A stretch of 6,542 nucleotides of DNA from Methylococcaceae bacterium (lineage in GTDB: Bacteria > Pseudomonadota > Gammaproteobacteria > Methylococcales > Methylomonadaceae), in the NCBI GenBank assembly GCA_003542275.1, contig DPKY01000181.1:339-6880 (forward strand), in the 5' to 3' direction. The notes below the pieces were generated by a model. The model saw only the letters and a list, made by a program, of their open reading frames with translations, made no database searches and was not told the DNA's origin. Shown in pieces: positions 1 through 6,012 of this stretch. The translations under genes and the position numbers were made by a program. Position 1 is the stretch's first letter, and every line of letters starts with the position of its first letter.

Positions 1-38
1 GTAAATGAATCGTAGTTATCAACCATGACTACTCTCAT
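1..38 (-). CDS. trpG: Anthranilate synthase component II (glutamine amidotransferase), N-terminal fragment
   Basis: This is the 5' end of a gene that runs off the left edge of the window. The 12 complete codons read [12 protein letters not shown], and the last two bases (AC) fit a following Thr. The string VDNYDSFT is the hallmark N-terminus of TrpG/PabA glutamine amidotransferases, which release ammonia from glutamine for the chorismate-using partner. The start is well supported: an AAGGAG Shine-Dalgarno sits at 51..46 on the minus strand, 7 bases before the ATG at 38..36. The ATG overlaps the trpE stop as ATGA, so the two subunits are probably translationally coupled and made in equal amounts. 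The catalytic Cys-His-Glu residues lie outside the window. TrpG and PabA cannot be told apart by so short a stretch; the position directly after trpE favours TrpG. Confidence 0.88.
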   Translation of the reverse strand, partial: MRVVMVDNYDSF

Positions 39-1522
39 ACGCTCTCTCCTTCTAAGCCAGCTTCAGCCATTGCCACCGCACGAAACACAGCGCGTGCTTT
101 ATTCATTGTTTCTTCCCATTCATTTAGGGGCACGGAATCGTACACAATCCCCGCGCCCGCCTGAATATATAATTTTTTGTCTTTTATGACCGCCGTGCGA
201 ATAGCAATGGCTGTATCCAAATTGCCCGTCCAGCCAATATAACCCACCGCGCCAGAATAAATGCCACGCTTGACCGGTTCGAGTTCATCAATAATTTCCA
301 TTGCACGAATTTTAGGTGCACCACTGACCGTACCGGCTGGAAATGTTGCCGCGAGGACATCGAACGCATTTTTACCTTTTTTTAGTGTACCCGTAACGTT
401 TGAAACAATGTGCATGACGTGCGAATAACGCTCTACAATCATCTTATCGGTTAACTGAACGCTACCAATTTCTGCCACGCGCCCTGTGTCATTGCGCCCT
501 AAATCAATGAGCATTAAATGCTCTGCAATCTCTTTGGGGTCTTCAAGTAACTCTTGCTCAAGCGCGAGATCATGTTCAGGTGTCACACCTCTGCGACGTG
601 TTCCCGCAATGGGGCGAACCGTAACGGTGTTTTCCTCAAGACGCACTAAAATCTCCGGCGATGAACCTACAATATGAAAATCTTCCACGTCCAAATAAAA
701 CATATAAGGCGAAGGATTTAAACAACGCAACGCGCGGTACAAATTAAGGGGCGCGGCGGCAAAAGGAATAGAGAGGCGTTGAGAGAGTACTACCTGCATA
801 ATATCCCCATCGGTAATATACTCTTTTGCACGACGTACTGCCGCTTCAAAGCCTTCTTGGGTAAAATCAGAAACAAAATCACTTTCATTCACGACCCGAG
901 GACGTGGATGACGCTCTGCCTGCGCTTGTGACTGACGCAGTTGTGTTGCAAGCACTTGCAAACGCGCCTGCGCTGTTTCATAAGCATGAGCGTCTTCTGG
1001 ATTGGCGTGTGTGAGCAGAAGCATTTTGCCCGATAAATTATCAAAAACAAGCAACTCCTCAGAGACCATTAACACAATATCTGGTGCGCCAATTGCGTCG
1101 TGTTTTTGTACGCAGCACGCACGCGGCTCAATATAAGCAATCGTTTCATAGCCAAAATAGCCGACCAACCCGCCATTAAAGCGCGGCAACCCCTCCACAT
1201 CAGGTACGCGATAACGCCCTTTAAACGCTTCAATCCACGCAAGCGGATTGCGCTCGGTGACTTGCTCAACAATACGCCCCTCAACGGTGAGGGTAATCTG
1301 CTCGCCAAACACTTTCACCACCGTCTTACACGGTAAACCAATGATGGAATAACGTCCCCACTGCTCGCCCCCGTGAACGGATTCAAACAAGTAGGAATAC
1401 GCACCAGCGGCCAGCTTTAAATAGGCACTTAGCGGCGTGTGAACATCCGCAATAATCTCGCGGCTGATGGGAATGCGGTTATAACCCTGCTCTCTATATT
1501 GGTTAAATTGTTCGGGAGTCAT
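35..1522 (-). CDS. trpE: Anthranilate synthase component I
   Basis: TrpE makes anthranilate from chorismate, with ammonia supplied by TrpG; this is the first committed step of tryptophan synthesis, in the cytoplasm. From the ATG at 1522 the protein has 495 residues, close to the Pseudomonas-type TrpE length. An N-terminal domain covers roughly residues 25-165, and the chorismate-binding domain roughly 220-480. Visible motifs are LFES (45-48, the tryptophan feedback site, usually LLES), NPSPYM (269-274, also near the inhibitor pocket), PIAGTRRRG (304-312), DLGRND (340-345), [10 protein letters not shown] (395-404) and GAGIVYDS (456-463). No key motif is missing, so the enzyme should be active and feedback-inhibited. 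The frame stays open upstream to a TTG at 1600, but the extra 26 residues have no counterpart that I know in the family, and MTPEQF..GYNRIP matches the usual TrpE N-terminus. The SD before the chosen ATG is weak. The stop overlaps the trpG start. Confidence 0.96.
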   Translation of the reverse strand: MTPEQFNQYREQGYNRIPISREIIADVHTPLSAYLKLAAGAYSYLFESVHGGEQWGRYSIIGLPCKTVVKVFGEQITLTVEGRIVEQVTERNPLAWIEAFKGRYRVPDVEGLPRFNGGLVGYFGYETIAYIEPRACCVQKHDAIGAPDIVLMVSEELLVFDNLSGKMLLLTHANPEDAHAYETAQARLQVLATQLRQSQAQAERHPRPRVVNESDFVSDFTQEGFEAAVRRAKEYITDGDIMQVVLSQRLSIPFAAAPLNLYRALRCLNPSPYMFYLDVEDFHIVGSSPEILVRLEENTVTVRPIAGTRRRGVTPEHDLALEQELLEDPKEIAEHLMLIDLGRNDTGRVAEIGSVQLTDKMIVERYSHVMHIVSNVTGTLKKGKNAFDVLAATFPAGTVSGAPKIRAMEIIDELEPVKRGIYSGAVGYIGWTGNLDTAIAIRTAVIKDKKLYIQAGAGIVYDSVPLNEWEETMNKARAVFRAVAMAEAGLEGESV

Positions 1523-1570
1523 GCGCTTAAAATCACTCTGGAAATTGGCTAAAAACGAATCATGCGTGAA

Positions 1571-1600
1571 AAGATACCATAATTTGAAGGTACACACCAA
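1571..1600 (-). promoter_or_regulatory. Candidate promoter for trpE-trpG
   Basis: Reading the minus strand, TTGGTG (1600..1595) lies 18 bases before TATCTT (1576..1571), and the -10 is preceded by TGG, which gives an extended -10. Transcription would start near 1564 and leave a leader of about 40 bases before the trpE ATG. That leader is too short for a classical trp leader peptide plus attenuator, and I see no run of Trp codons or TrpR-like palindrome. The match to the consensus is moderate, and other AT-rich placements are possible. Confidence 0.3.
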
Positions 1601-1632
1601 ACGACAATAACGTAATTCCTATGCGCAAATTC

Positions 1633-1661
1633 TTGTCTAAAAATTATTTTTAGGCTACATT
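1633..1661 (+). promoter_or_regulatory. Candidate promoter for pckA
   Basis: TTGTCT (1633-1638) and TACATT (1656-1661) are separated by the ideal 17 bases; each hexamer matches the sigma-70 consensus at four of six positions. Transcription would start near 1668 and give a leader of about 50 bases before the pckA ATG. The spacer contains the 17-base inverted repeat. No clear CRP half-site pair (TGTGA..TCACA) is visible nearby. Confidence 0.42.
1637..1653. repeat. Perfect AT-rich inverted repeat between trpE and pckA
   Basis: CTAAAAA and TTTTTAG form perfect 7-base arms around a TTA centre. The palindrome starts in the last two bases of the proposed pckA -35 element and fills most of the spacer before the -10. 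It could be an operator for a dimeric regulator, but AT-rich palindromes are expected fairly often by chance in intergenic DNA. Confidence 0.4.
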
Positions 1662-1718
1662 TAGAAAAATTACAAATTGCTGTCATAAAAACGATTAAAC
1701 ATCTTAGGAGTTGTCATA

Positions 1719-3299
1719 ATGAGTGAACTGAATGCAGAAAAATTAGGGCTTGCGCGTGTTGGAAAAGTATTTCATAACCTAAGTTATGCGCAGCTTTTCG
1801 AGCATGAAGTCGCAAATAACGAAGGGCACGTCCTAAGTAGCAATACGATGACCGTGGACACAGGCAAATTCACTGGGCGCTCACCAAAAGATAAATTTTT
1901 CGTGCAGCAATCTCCATCTAGTGCGCATATTGCTTGGGGAAACGTCAATAAACCCGTTTCGCCAGCGGTATTTGATGACTTGTACGCTGATGTGATTGAC
2001 TATCTTTCTGGCAAAGACATCTATGTAACAGACGGTTACAGTGGTGCACACGCAGACACCCGCAAATCCGTGCGCTTTATTACGGAGTTTGCTTGGCAGT
2101 CACATTTTGTCAAGAATATGTTCATTCGCCCAAGCGACGAGGATCTTGCACAATTTTCGCCAGATTTTCGCGTATACAATGCCAGCCATTTCACCAATAA
2201 AAAATGGGAAGAACACGGTTTAAATTCTGAAGTTTTTTGCATTTTCAATGTTGAAAAAAATATCGCCATTATTGGCGGCACATGGTATGGCGGTGAAATG
2301 AAAAAAGGCATTTTCACCATGATGAATTATTGGTTGCCGCTGGAGAAAATTTTGTCCATGCACTGTAGCGCAAATGTAGGCAAAACTGGTGATGTAGCGC
2401 TATTTTTTGGCTTATCAGGTACAGGCAAAACAACGCTGTCAACCGATGCCGCGCGAAAACTCATCGGTGACGACGAACACGGTTGGGACGATACAGGCGT
2501 TTTCAATTTTGAAGGCGGTTGTTATGCCAAATGTATTGGTTTATCGCAAGAAAATGAACCGGAAATTTTCAGCGCTATTCGTCGCGATGCGCTGCTTGAA
2601 AATGTGGTTTACGATGCAAATTTTGTTGCCAACTACGACGATAGTTCAAAAACAGAAAATACGCGCGTGTCCTACCCCATTGAGCACATTGATAATCATG
2701 AAAAGACCTTGAGCGCCGGTCATCCGCAAAACATTATTTTCCTTACTTGCGACGCATTTGGTGTACTGCCACCTGTTTCAAAACTCTCCAAAGAACAGGC
2801 GATGTATTACTTCTTATCTGGTTATACCGCAAAAGTTGCGGGGACCGAGCGCGGCGTGACCGAACCACAAGCGACTTTTTCCGCCTGTTTTGGTGAAGCC
2901 TTTCTCCCGCTGCACCCGACGGTGTACGCCACATTACTCGGTGAAAAAATGCAACAACACGGTGTCCATGCTTACCTCGTCAATACAGGTTGGACTGGTG
3001 GAGGCTATGGCGTAGGCAAACGCATGAGCATTAAAGGTACTCGCGCCTGCATTAACGCGATTTTAGATGGCAGTATCAACCATTGTGAATTTGATACCAT
3101 GCCATTTTTCAATTTGAGTATACCAAAAACGCTTGAAGGCGTTGATACGCAACTGCTTAATCCGCGTAACGCTTGGGCAGATAAAGCACAATTTGACCAC
3201 ACAGCGCAAAAACTGGCGGGTATGTTTATTGAAAATTTCAAAAAATATACGCAAGAAAATCACGCGTTCGATTTCACGCAAGCAGGCCCTAGCCTCTAG
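1719..3299 (+). CDS. pckA: Phosphoenolpyruvate carboxykinase (ATP)
   Basis: PckA converts oxaloacetate and ATP to phosphoenolpyruvate, CO2 and ADP, the entry step of gluconeogenesis in the cytoplasm. The 526-residue length is normal for the ATP-dependent family. Visible in order are the substrate-binding Arg in [10 protein letters not shown] (Arg54), the family signature WYGGEMKKG (189-197, with Lys195/Lys196), HCSANVG (215-221), the kinase-1a P-loop GLSGTGKTT (231-239), the kinase-2 motif GDDEHGWDD (250-258, metal-binding Asp), TRVSYP (315-320), and [11 protein letters not shown] near the C-terminus (421-431). All core catalytic elements are present. The start is supported by TTAGGAG at 1704-1710, 8 bases before the ATG. 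The gene diverges from trpE and ends just before a long hairpin. The GTP-dependent PEPCK family is excluded by these motifs. Confidence 0.98.
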   Translation: MSELNAEKLGLARVGKVFHNLSYAQLFEHEVANNEGHVLSSNTMTVDTGKFTGRSPKDKFFVQQSPSSAHIAWGNVNKPVSPAVFDDLYADVIDYLSGKDIYVTDGYSGAHADTRKSVRFITEFAWQSHFVKNMFIRPSDEDLAQFSPDFRVYNASHFTNKKWEEHGLNSEVFCIFNVEKNIAIIGGTWYGGEMKKGIFTMMNYWLPLEKILSMHCSANVGKTGDVALFFGLSGTGKTTLSTDAARKLIGDDEHGWDDTGVFNFEGGCYAKCIGLSQENEPEIFSAIRRDALLENVVYDANFVANYDDSSKTENTRVSYPIEHIDNHEKTLSAGHPQNIIFLTCDAFGVLPPVSKLSKEQAMYYFLSGYTAKVAGTERGVTEPQATFSACFGEAFLPLHPTVYATLLGEKMQQHGVHAYLVNTGWTGGGYGVGKRMSIKGTRACINAILDGSINHCEFDTMPFFNLSIPKTLEGVDTQLLNPRNAWADKAQFDHTAQKLAGMFIENFKKYTQENHAFDFTQAGPSL

Positions 3300-3310
3300 T
3301 CTTTTATCCT

Positions 3311-3357
3311 GCGATAGCGTGACGGAAACACTGCGTCGTCACGCTATCGCCTATTTT
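3311..3357 (+). terminator. Long perfect hairpin after pckA, probable terminator
   Basis: GCGATAGCGTGACG (3311-3324) pairs perfectly with CGTCACGCTATCGC (3337-3350), a 14-bp stem around a 12-base loop, 11 bases after the pckA stop. The following tract is CTATTTTCTT: U-rich but interrupted, so termination may be incomplete. The downstream ATG begins only 30 bases after the stem, so read-through may supply that gene. Confidence 0.7.
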
Positions 3358-3379
3358 CTTATCCAAATTTCCCTTTCCT

Positions 3380-3889
3380 ATGCTACGCCGCTTTCATCGC
3401 GCTATTTTGGGTAGTTTTCTTTTTGCGTTGGTCGTCATCGCTGGCGTTTTCTATGCTCTCGCCCCACGCAAAGCCCCTCCGCTCACCTTCACCTTTTTGA
3501 ATGGCCAAGTCACCGATTTTACCCAGCTGATTGGACGCCCTATAGTAGTGACTTTTTGGGCAACGGATTGTGCGAGCTGTCTAAAAGAAATTCCCGTACT
3601 CACCAAGTTATACAATACATATCATCAACGTGGTTTAGAAATCATTGGCGTATCGATGTATTACGATCCGCCAAATCATGTTGTTGAATTTAACAAACAA
3701 TATTTACTGCCCTACCCGCTAACACTCGATATTGATGGCAACATTGCCAGTGCTTTTGCACAAACGCGTGTCACGCCGACTACCTTTTTGATTAACCCTC
3801 AGGGCAATATCATCTGGAAACACACTGGCTTATTTGAATTCACGCAAATACAGCCTAAAATTGACGCCTTTTTATCACCAACATCATAA
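3380..3889 (+). CDS. Membrane-anchored TlpA/ResA-like thiol-disulfide oxidoreductase
   Basis: The protein (169 residues) starts with a short basic stretch (MLRRFHR) and one hydrophobic segment at about residues 9-28, which should anchor it in the inner membrane with the domain outside the cytoplasm. The rest reads as a thioredoxin fold: VVTFWATDCASCLKEIP carries a CxxC (Cys64/Cys67), and VTPTTFLI holds the expected cis-Pro (Pro133) opposite the active site. Proteins of this type reduce or shuttle disulfides, often during cytochrome c maturation. The active site is CASC rather than the usual WCxPC, with Asp before the first Cys, so its redox potential and partner may differ. I see no SD before the ATG; it is the only in-frame ATG that keeps the anchor. 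hemJ follows after 18 bases, probably in the same operon. The exact subfamily and substrate are unknown. Confidence 0.85.
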   Translation: MLRRFHRAILGSFLFALVVIAGVFYALAPRKAPPLTFTFLNGQVTDFTQLIGRPIVVTFWATDCASCLKEIPVLTKLYNTYHQRGLEIIGVSMYYDPPNHVVEFNKQYLLPYPLTLDIDGNIASAFAQTRVTPTTFLINPQGNIIWKHTGLFEFTQIQPKIDAFLSPTS

Positions 3890-3907
3890 AGAAAAGAAAG
3901 GATATGT

Positions 3908-4336
3908 ATGCTCTGGTTTAAAGCACTGCATTTAATTGCAATGGTCTGTTGGTTTGCCGGCTTGTTTTATCTGCCGCGTTTATATGTCTATCACGCAATG
4001 AGTGACGATGCGGTGAGTGGTGAACGATTTAAAATCATGGAGCGTAAACTCTTTTACGGCATTATGACGCCCGCTATGCTCGCTACCTTTGCGGGGGGAA
4101 TTGGATTACTTGTAACGGGTTCATGGCAACTTTACGCCACAGCAAATTGGCTACACGCAAAGTTTTTGCTGCTTGCCTGCCTTGTTGTGTACCATTATTT
4201 TTGCTGGCGATGGCTGAAAGATTTTCGTGATGAGGCGAACTTTCGCAGCCATGTTTTTTATCGCTGGATGAACGAAGTGCCCGTCATTTTTTTGATAGCC
4301 ATTGTGATTTTGGCTGTGGTAAAACCCATTTTTTAA
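3908..4336 (+). CDS. hemJ: Protoporphyrinogen IX oxidase, HemJ family
   Basis: HemJ is an inner-membrane protein that oxidises protoporphyrinogen IX to protoporphyrin IX, the step before iron insertion in haem synthesis, in bacteria lacking HemG or HemY. The 142-residue length is typical. The N-terminus KALHLIAMVCWFAGLFYLPR is characteristic, with the conserved His8 and Arg24; the WLHAK segment (81-85) supplies the conserved His83 and Lys85. Four hydrophobic segments are visible, at about residues 5-24, 50-70, 84-100 and 123-140. AAAGGA (3897-3902) lies 5 bases before the chosen ATG; a nearby ATG at 3904 is out of frame. The gene follows the TlpA-like gene after 18 bases and ends just before a terminator. 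The assignment rests on recalled family motifs; a more distant DUF2269/CopD-like four-helix protein is the main alternative. Confidence 0.9.
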   Translation: MLWFKALHLIAMVCWFAGLFYLPRLYVYHAMSDDAVSGERFKIMERKLFYGIMTPAMLATFAGGIGLLVTGSWQLYATANWLHAKFLLLACLVVYHYFCWRWLKDFRDEANFRSHVFYRWMNEVPVIFLIAIVILAVVKPIF

Positions 4337-4341
4337 GACAA

Positions 4342-4378
4342 AACGTGCGGCAATTTTCCACCGCACGTTATTTTTTTT
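4342..4378. terminator. Bidirectional intrinsic terminator between convergent genes
   Basis: AACGTGCGG (4342-4350) pairs with CCGCACGTT (4361-4369) around a 10-base loop, followed by eight T (4371-4378) on the plus strand. Read on the minus strand, the stem is followed by TTTGTCTTAAAAAA, a weaker T-rich tract. It therefore ends hemJ transcription strongly and can also stop transcripts of the convergent gene at 4391-4801. Confidence 0.9.
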
Positions 4379-4390
4379 CAAAAAGTGAAA

Positions 4391-4801
4391 TTATTCACTC
4401 ACCTGTGCAATCCAGTCCTGCAAATTATAATAATTTGTCACACGCGCTACTTTATTGTCTACAATTTCAAAAAAAGCCCCCGCTGGCAAGCGATATTTTT
4501 GGCCTTGTGCAACGGGCAAGCCCTCATCTGTTTTCAAATATTCGCCCAATACAACAAACTCCGCAGAGGCTCTTGTCCCCTCCTCATTTGCCATAATCAC
4601 CATATCAACTAACTGTTCTTTATAGTTAAAATTCATGCACGACATAAATTGTGCAAAGGCCTCTTTGCCAATGTCGCGTTTACCTTGATTGATATCGTGA
4701 ACAACATCATCAGTAAGTAAACCTAAAAACGTGTCCATATCACCTTGGTTAAAAGCAGTGTAATAATGTTCAATTAATGCAATAGCAGCAGACTGACTCA
4801 T
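4391..4801 (-). CDS. SnoaL/ketosteroid-isomerase-like protein (NTF2-like fold)
   Basis: This 136-residue soluble protein resembles the small NTF2-like proteins annotated as ketosteroid isomerase-related. The N-terminal helix IEHYYTAFNQGDMDTFLGLL is the usual opening of SnoaL-like domains. It is followed by TDDVVHDINQGKRDIGKEAF (30-49), a conserved acid/His strip that lines the pocket in relatives, and by a curved-sheet region (about residues 62-126) ending in RVTNYYNLQDW. There is no signal peptide or membrane segment. Members of this fold isomerise, hydrate or simply bind small ligands; the sequence does not reveal the substrate, and real steroid isomerase activity is unlikely to be safely inferred. 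An AAAGGA SD (4813..4808 on the minus strand) lies 6 bases before the ATG. It is a single-gene unit, convergent with hemJ and divergent from the tRNA gene. Confidence 0.85.
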   Translation of the reverse strand: MSQSAAIALIEHYYTAFNQGDMDTFLGLLTDDVVHDINQGKRDIGKEAFAQFMSCMNFNYKEQLVDMVIMANEEGTRASAEFVVLGEYLKTDEGLPVAQGQKYRLPAGAFFEIVDNKVARVTNYYNLQDWIAQVSE

Positions 4802-4850
4802 GTGATTTCCTTTGAAATAAAATTAAAAAATAAACCGCGAAAGCGGCTAT

Positions 4851-4879
4851 TTTATACCGAGAATGAAATTTTTTTGAAA
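4851..4879 (-). promoter_or_regulatory. Candidate promoter for the SnoaL-like gene
   Basis: On the minus strand, TTTCAA (4879..4874) and TATAAA (4856..4851) are 17 bases apart. The transcript would start near 4844 and leave a leader of about 40 bases. The segment 4848..4833 (AGCCGC-TTTC-GCGGTT) can fold into a small hairpin right at or just after the start point. The -10 is good and the -35 moderate. Confidence 0.5.
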
Positions 4880-4884
4880 AAAAA

Positions 4885-4913
4885 CTGGCATTTTAAAAAA
4901 AAATTGTTATACT
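4885..4913 (+). promoter_or_regulatory. Promoter of the tRNA-Leu gene
   Basis: CTGGCA (4885-4890) and TATACT (4908-4913) are separated by exactly 17 bases, and TGT before the -10 makes it an extended -10. A/T tracts lie upstream, as is common for stable-RNA promoters. Transcription would start near 4920, about 5 bases before the mature tRNA 5' end. Confidence 0.75.
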
Positions 4914-4924
4914 TTAGTGACTTT

Positions 4925-5011
4925 GCCGGGGTGGCGGAACTGGTAGACGCGCTGGATTCAAAATCCTGTGGAGGTGACTCCGTGCCGGTTCGATTCCGGC
5001 CCTCGGTACCA
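4925..5011 (+). tRNA. tRNA-Leu, anticodon CAA (reads UUG)
   Basis: A complete class II tRNA of 87 bases with encoded CCA. The acceptor stem is GCCGGGG (4925-4931) with CCTCGGT (5001-5007), including G1-U72 and G5-U68 wobble pairs; the discriminator is A (5008) and CCA is 5009-5011. The D stem is GCG/CGC (4934-4936, 4948-4950) with GG in its loop. The anticodon loop TTCAAAA (4957-4963) holds CAA at 4959-4961. The long variable arm GGAG-GTGA-CTCC (4970-4981) is typical of Leu tRNA. The T arm is GCCGG-TTCGATT-CCGGC (4984-5000). The anticodon stem CTGGA/TCCTG has a U-U mismatch (4953 with 4967). It has its own promoter and terminator, so it is monocistronic. Confidence 0.97.
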
Positions 5012-5016
5012 AATAC

Positions 5017-5053
5017 AAAAACCCCTAAGCGACAAGCTTAGGGGTTTTTTTTT
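5017..5053. terminator. Strong intrinsic terminator after tRNA-Leu
   Basis: CCCCTAAGC (5022-5030) pairs with GCTTAGGGG (5036-5044) around a GACAA loop, followed by nine T (5045-5053). Five A (5017-5021) before the stem can pair with the T run and give a weaker terminator on the minus strand. It begins within a few bases of the tRNA CCA end and isolates the tRNA from the next operon. Confidence 0.95.
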
Positions 5054-5109
5054 GCCGCGTAAAATAAAAATACACCCAAATAACATGGCTCACGTTAGCA
5101 AAATTAGCC

Positions 5110-5115
5110 TATAAT
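5110..5115 (+). promoter_or_regulatory. Consensus -10 element before the unrecognised gene
   Basis: A perfect TATAAT lies 42 bases before the ATG at 5158. No good -35 is found at the usual spacing; the region 5086-5092 (TGGCTCA) is poor, which may mean that an activator is needed. A transcript starting near 5122 would exclude the upstream in-frame TTG at 5116 as a start codon. Confidence 0.55.
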
Positions 5116-5139
5116 TTGCCACTGATTATTGCCAGATTA
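5116..5139. repeat. Short tandem near-repeat at the expected transcription start
   Basis: TTGCCACTGATTA (5116-5128) is followed directly by TTGCCAGATTA (5129-5139), the same sequence lacking CT. It overlaps the likely start point of transcription and could be an operator, or just a small duplication. Confidence 0.35.
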
Positions 5140-5157
5140 GGAATACCACTCAACACT

Positions 5158-5577
5158 ATGTCAGCGACGATTCAGGTTTCAGAACTCAATTCAGCATTAC
5201 TTAGCATTCGACGCGCGGCGGCGGATGTCTACCTTTTTACCGACAAACTCAGTTGGCTTAAACGGGTGCATCAAGTGGCCGTCAAGGCGATGAACGCCGT
5301 GGAAGCGATGCAACAAGACATCGATCATTCCCCTGATCTTCAAGCCACCCTCGCCGCCTCAAATAACGTCTCATTTTTTGACGCTATCGTCGACGAAGAC
5401 GTTATCAGTGAATTGGAAGAGGAAATCCTCTCCATGACGCAAGCTTTTGATGATCCCACACTCTCACAATTTTTAACGGAAGTAGTAGAAAAAACGGAGA
5501 CAAAATACAAAGTGCTCATCAAAAAGACACACGATTTTAACGCCTTGATGAAAAAAATTAGCTTAACTGGATTGTAA
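5158..5577 (+). CDS. Hypothetical 139-residue helical protein, not recognised
   Basis: I do not recognise this protein. From the ATG at 5158 it has 139 residues, no Cys, no signal peptide and no membrane segment, and it looks almost wholly alpha-helical. An amphipathic N-terminal half (residues 5-60) is followed by an acidic stretch (75-99, DAIVDEDV through ELEEEI) and a basic C-terminal helix (111-135, several Lys). Such a charge split suggests a small cytoplasmic helical bundle or a partner-binding protein, which is inference only. The frame extends upstream to a TTG at 5116, but that codon abuts the TATAAT box, so the ATG is preferred. AGGA at 5139-5142 is 15 bases from the ATG, rather far for an SD. 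Its TAA shares an A with the ATG of the DUF486 gene (TAATG), pointing to coupled translation. Codon use resembles its neighbours, so it is probably a real gene. Confidence 0.75.
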   Translation: MSATIQVSELNSALLSIRRAAADVYLFTDKLSWLKRVHQVAVKAMNAVEAMQQDIDHSPDLQATLAASNNVSFFDAIVDEDVISELEEEILSMTQAFDDPTLSQFLTEVVEKTETKYKVLIKKTHDFNALMKKISLTGL

Positions 5578-5933
5578 TGAACGCGCTATCCCCCATTATG
5601 GTGAGCGTGGGTATGCTAACATTGGCAAATATTTTCATGACGTTCGCTTGGTACGCTCATTTAAAAACGCTACAGGATAAACCGTGGATTCTAGCGGTGT
5701 TTGTAAGCTGGTCGATTGCTTTTTTTGAATACGTCCTGCAAGTGCCCGCCAATCGCATTGGCTATAGCGTCTTGAGCGTGGGGCAGCTTAAAATTATGCA
5801 GGAAGTCATTACGCTAAGTTTATTTGTGCCTTTTTCGATTTATTATCTGCGTGAACCCATGAAGCTCGATTATCTATGGGCAGGCTTTTGCTTACTGGGT
5901 GCGGTGTATTTTGTGTTTCGAGAAAAGCTGTAA
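5577..5933 (+). CDS. DUF486 (DMT-superfamily-like) small membrane protein
   Basis: This 118-residue integral membrane protein fits the DUF486 family in length and in the core QVPANRIGYSVLSVGQLKIM (55-74), which follows a helix ending in FFEYVL and precedes QEVITLSLFVPFSIYYL. Four hydrophobic segments are seen at about residues 6-27, 36-54, 75-91 and 98-115. The family is distantly related to small drug/metabolite transporters, but its function is not established, so no substrate can be given. The start codon overlaps the previous stop (TAATG) and there is only a weak SD (CTGGA, 5567-5571), so translation probably depends on ribosomes finishing the upstream gene. No convincing terminator follows; htpX begins 79 bases later. 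Confidence 0.9.
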   Translation: MNALSPIMVSVGMLTLANIFMTFAWYAHLKTLQDKPWILAVFVSWSIAFFEYVLQVPANRIGYSVLSVGQLKIMQEVITLSLFVPFSIYYLREPMKLDYLWAGFCLLGAVYFVFREKL

Positions 5934-6012
5934 GTAAGGCGACAGCGCTCGTTTTTTGTGTCAAAATCAGCGCATATTTTCAATTTATTTTATATTTTTT
6001 GGGAAATTATTT

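Noticed and set aside
1069..1336. Open frames on both strands inside trpE (78-79 codons)
   Set aside because: They lie wholly within the well-supported trpE frame, lack SD sites, and their translations show no recognisable features.
1523..1600. Upstream extension of trpE by 26 residues, starting with TTG
   Set aside because: The extra residues do not resemble the TrpE N-terminus, no SD is well placed for the TTG, and the proposed trpE promoter lies inside this stretch. The ATG at 1522 gives the normal length.
2036..2320. Minus-strand open frame of 94 codons inside pckA
   Set aside because: It is a shadow of the conserved PckA coding sequence, with no family resemblance.
4342..4369. ACGTGCGG arms resembling the Pasteurellaceae DNA uptake sequence AAGTGCGGT
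   Set aside because: The core differs (ACGTGCGG), and I noticed no exact uptake sequence elsewhere in the window. It is simply the stem of a terminator.
4984..5011. tRNA-Leu 3' end as a phage or island attachment site
   Set aside because: I found no repeat of the tRNA 3' end in the window, no integrase, and ordinary genes on both sides.
4802..5041. Plus-strand open frame of 79 codons across the tRNA gene
   Set aside because: It covers promoters, the whole tRNA and part of its terminator; the translation has a Lys/Phe-rich low-complexity start and no protein-like features.
5116..5157. Upstream TTG start for the unrecognised gene
   Set aside because: The TTG abuts a perfect TATAAT box, so it would probably lie upstream of the transcription start; there is no SD before it.
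5934..5958. Possible terminator after the DUF486 gene (GGCG-ACAG-CGCT followed by a T run)
   Set aside because: The stem is only 3-4 bp including a wobble pair, too weak to call despite the six T that follow.
5951..6012. Heat-shock (sigma-32) promoter for htpX
   Set aside because: No CTTGAA/CCCCAT-type pair with correct spacing is present; the region is just AT-rich and several weak -10-like strings occur without a matching -35.
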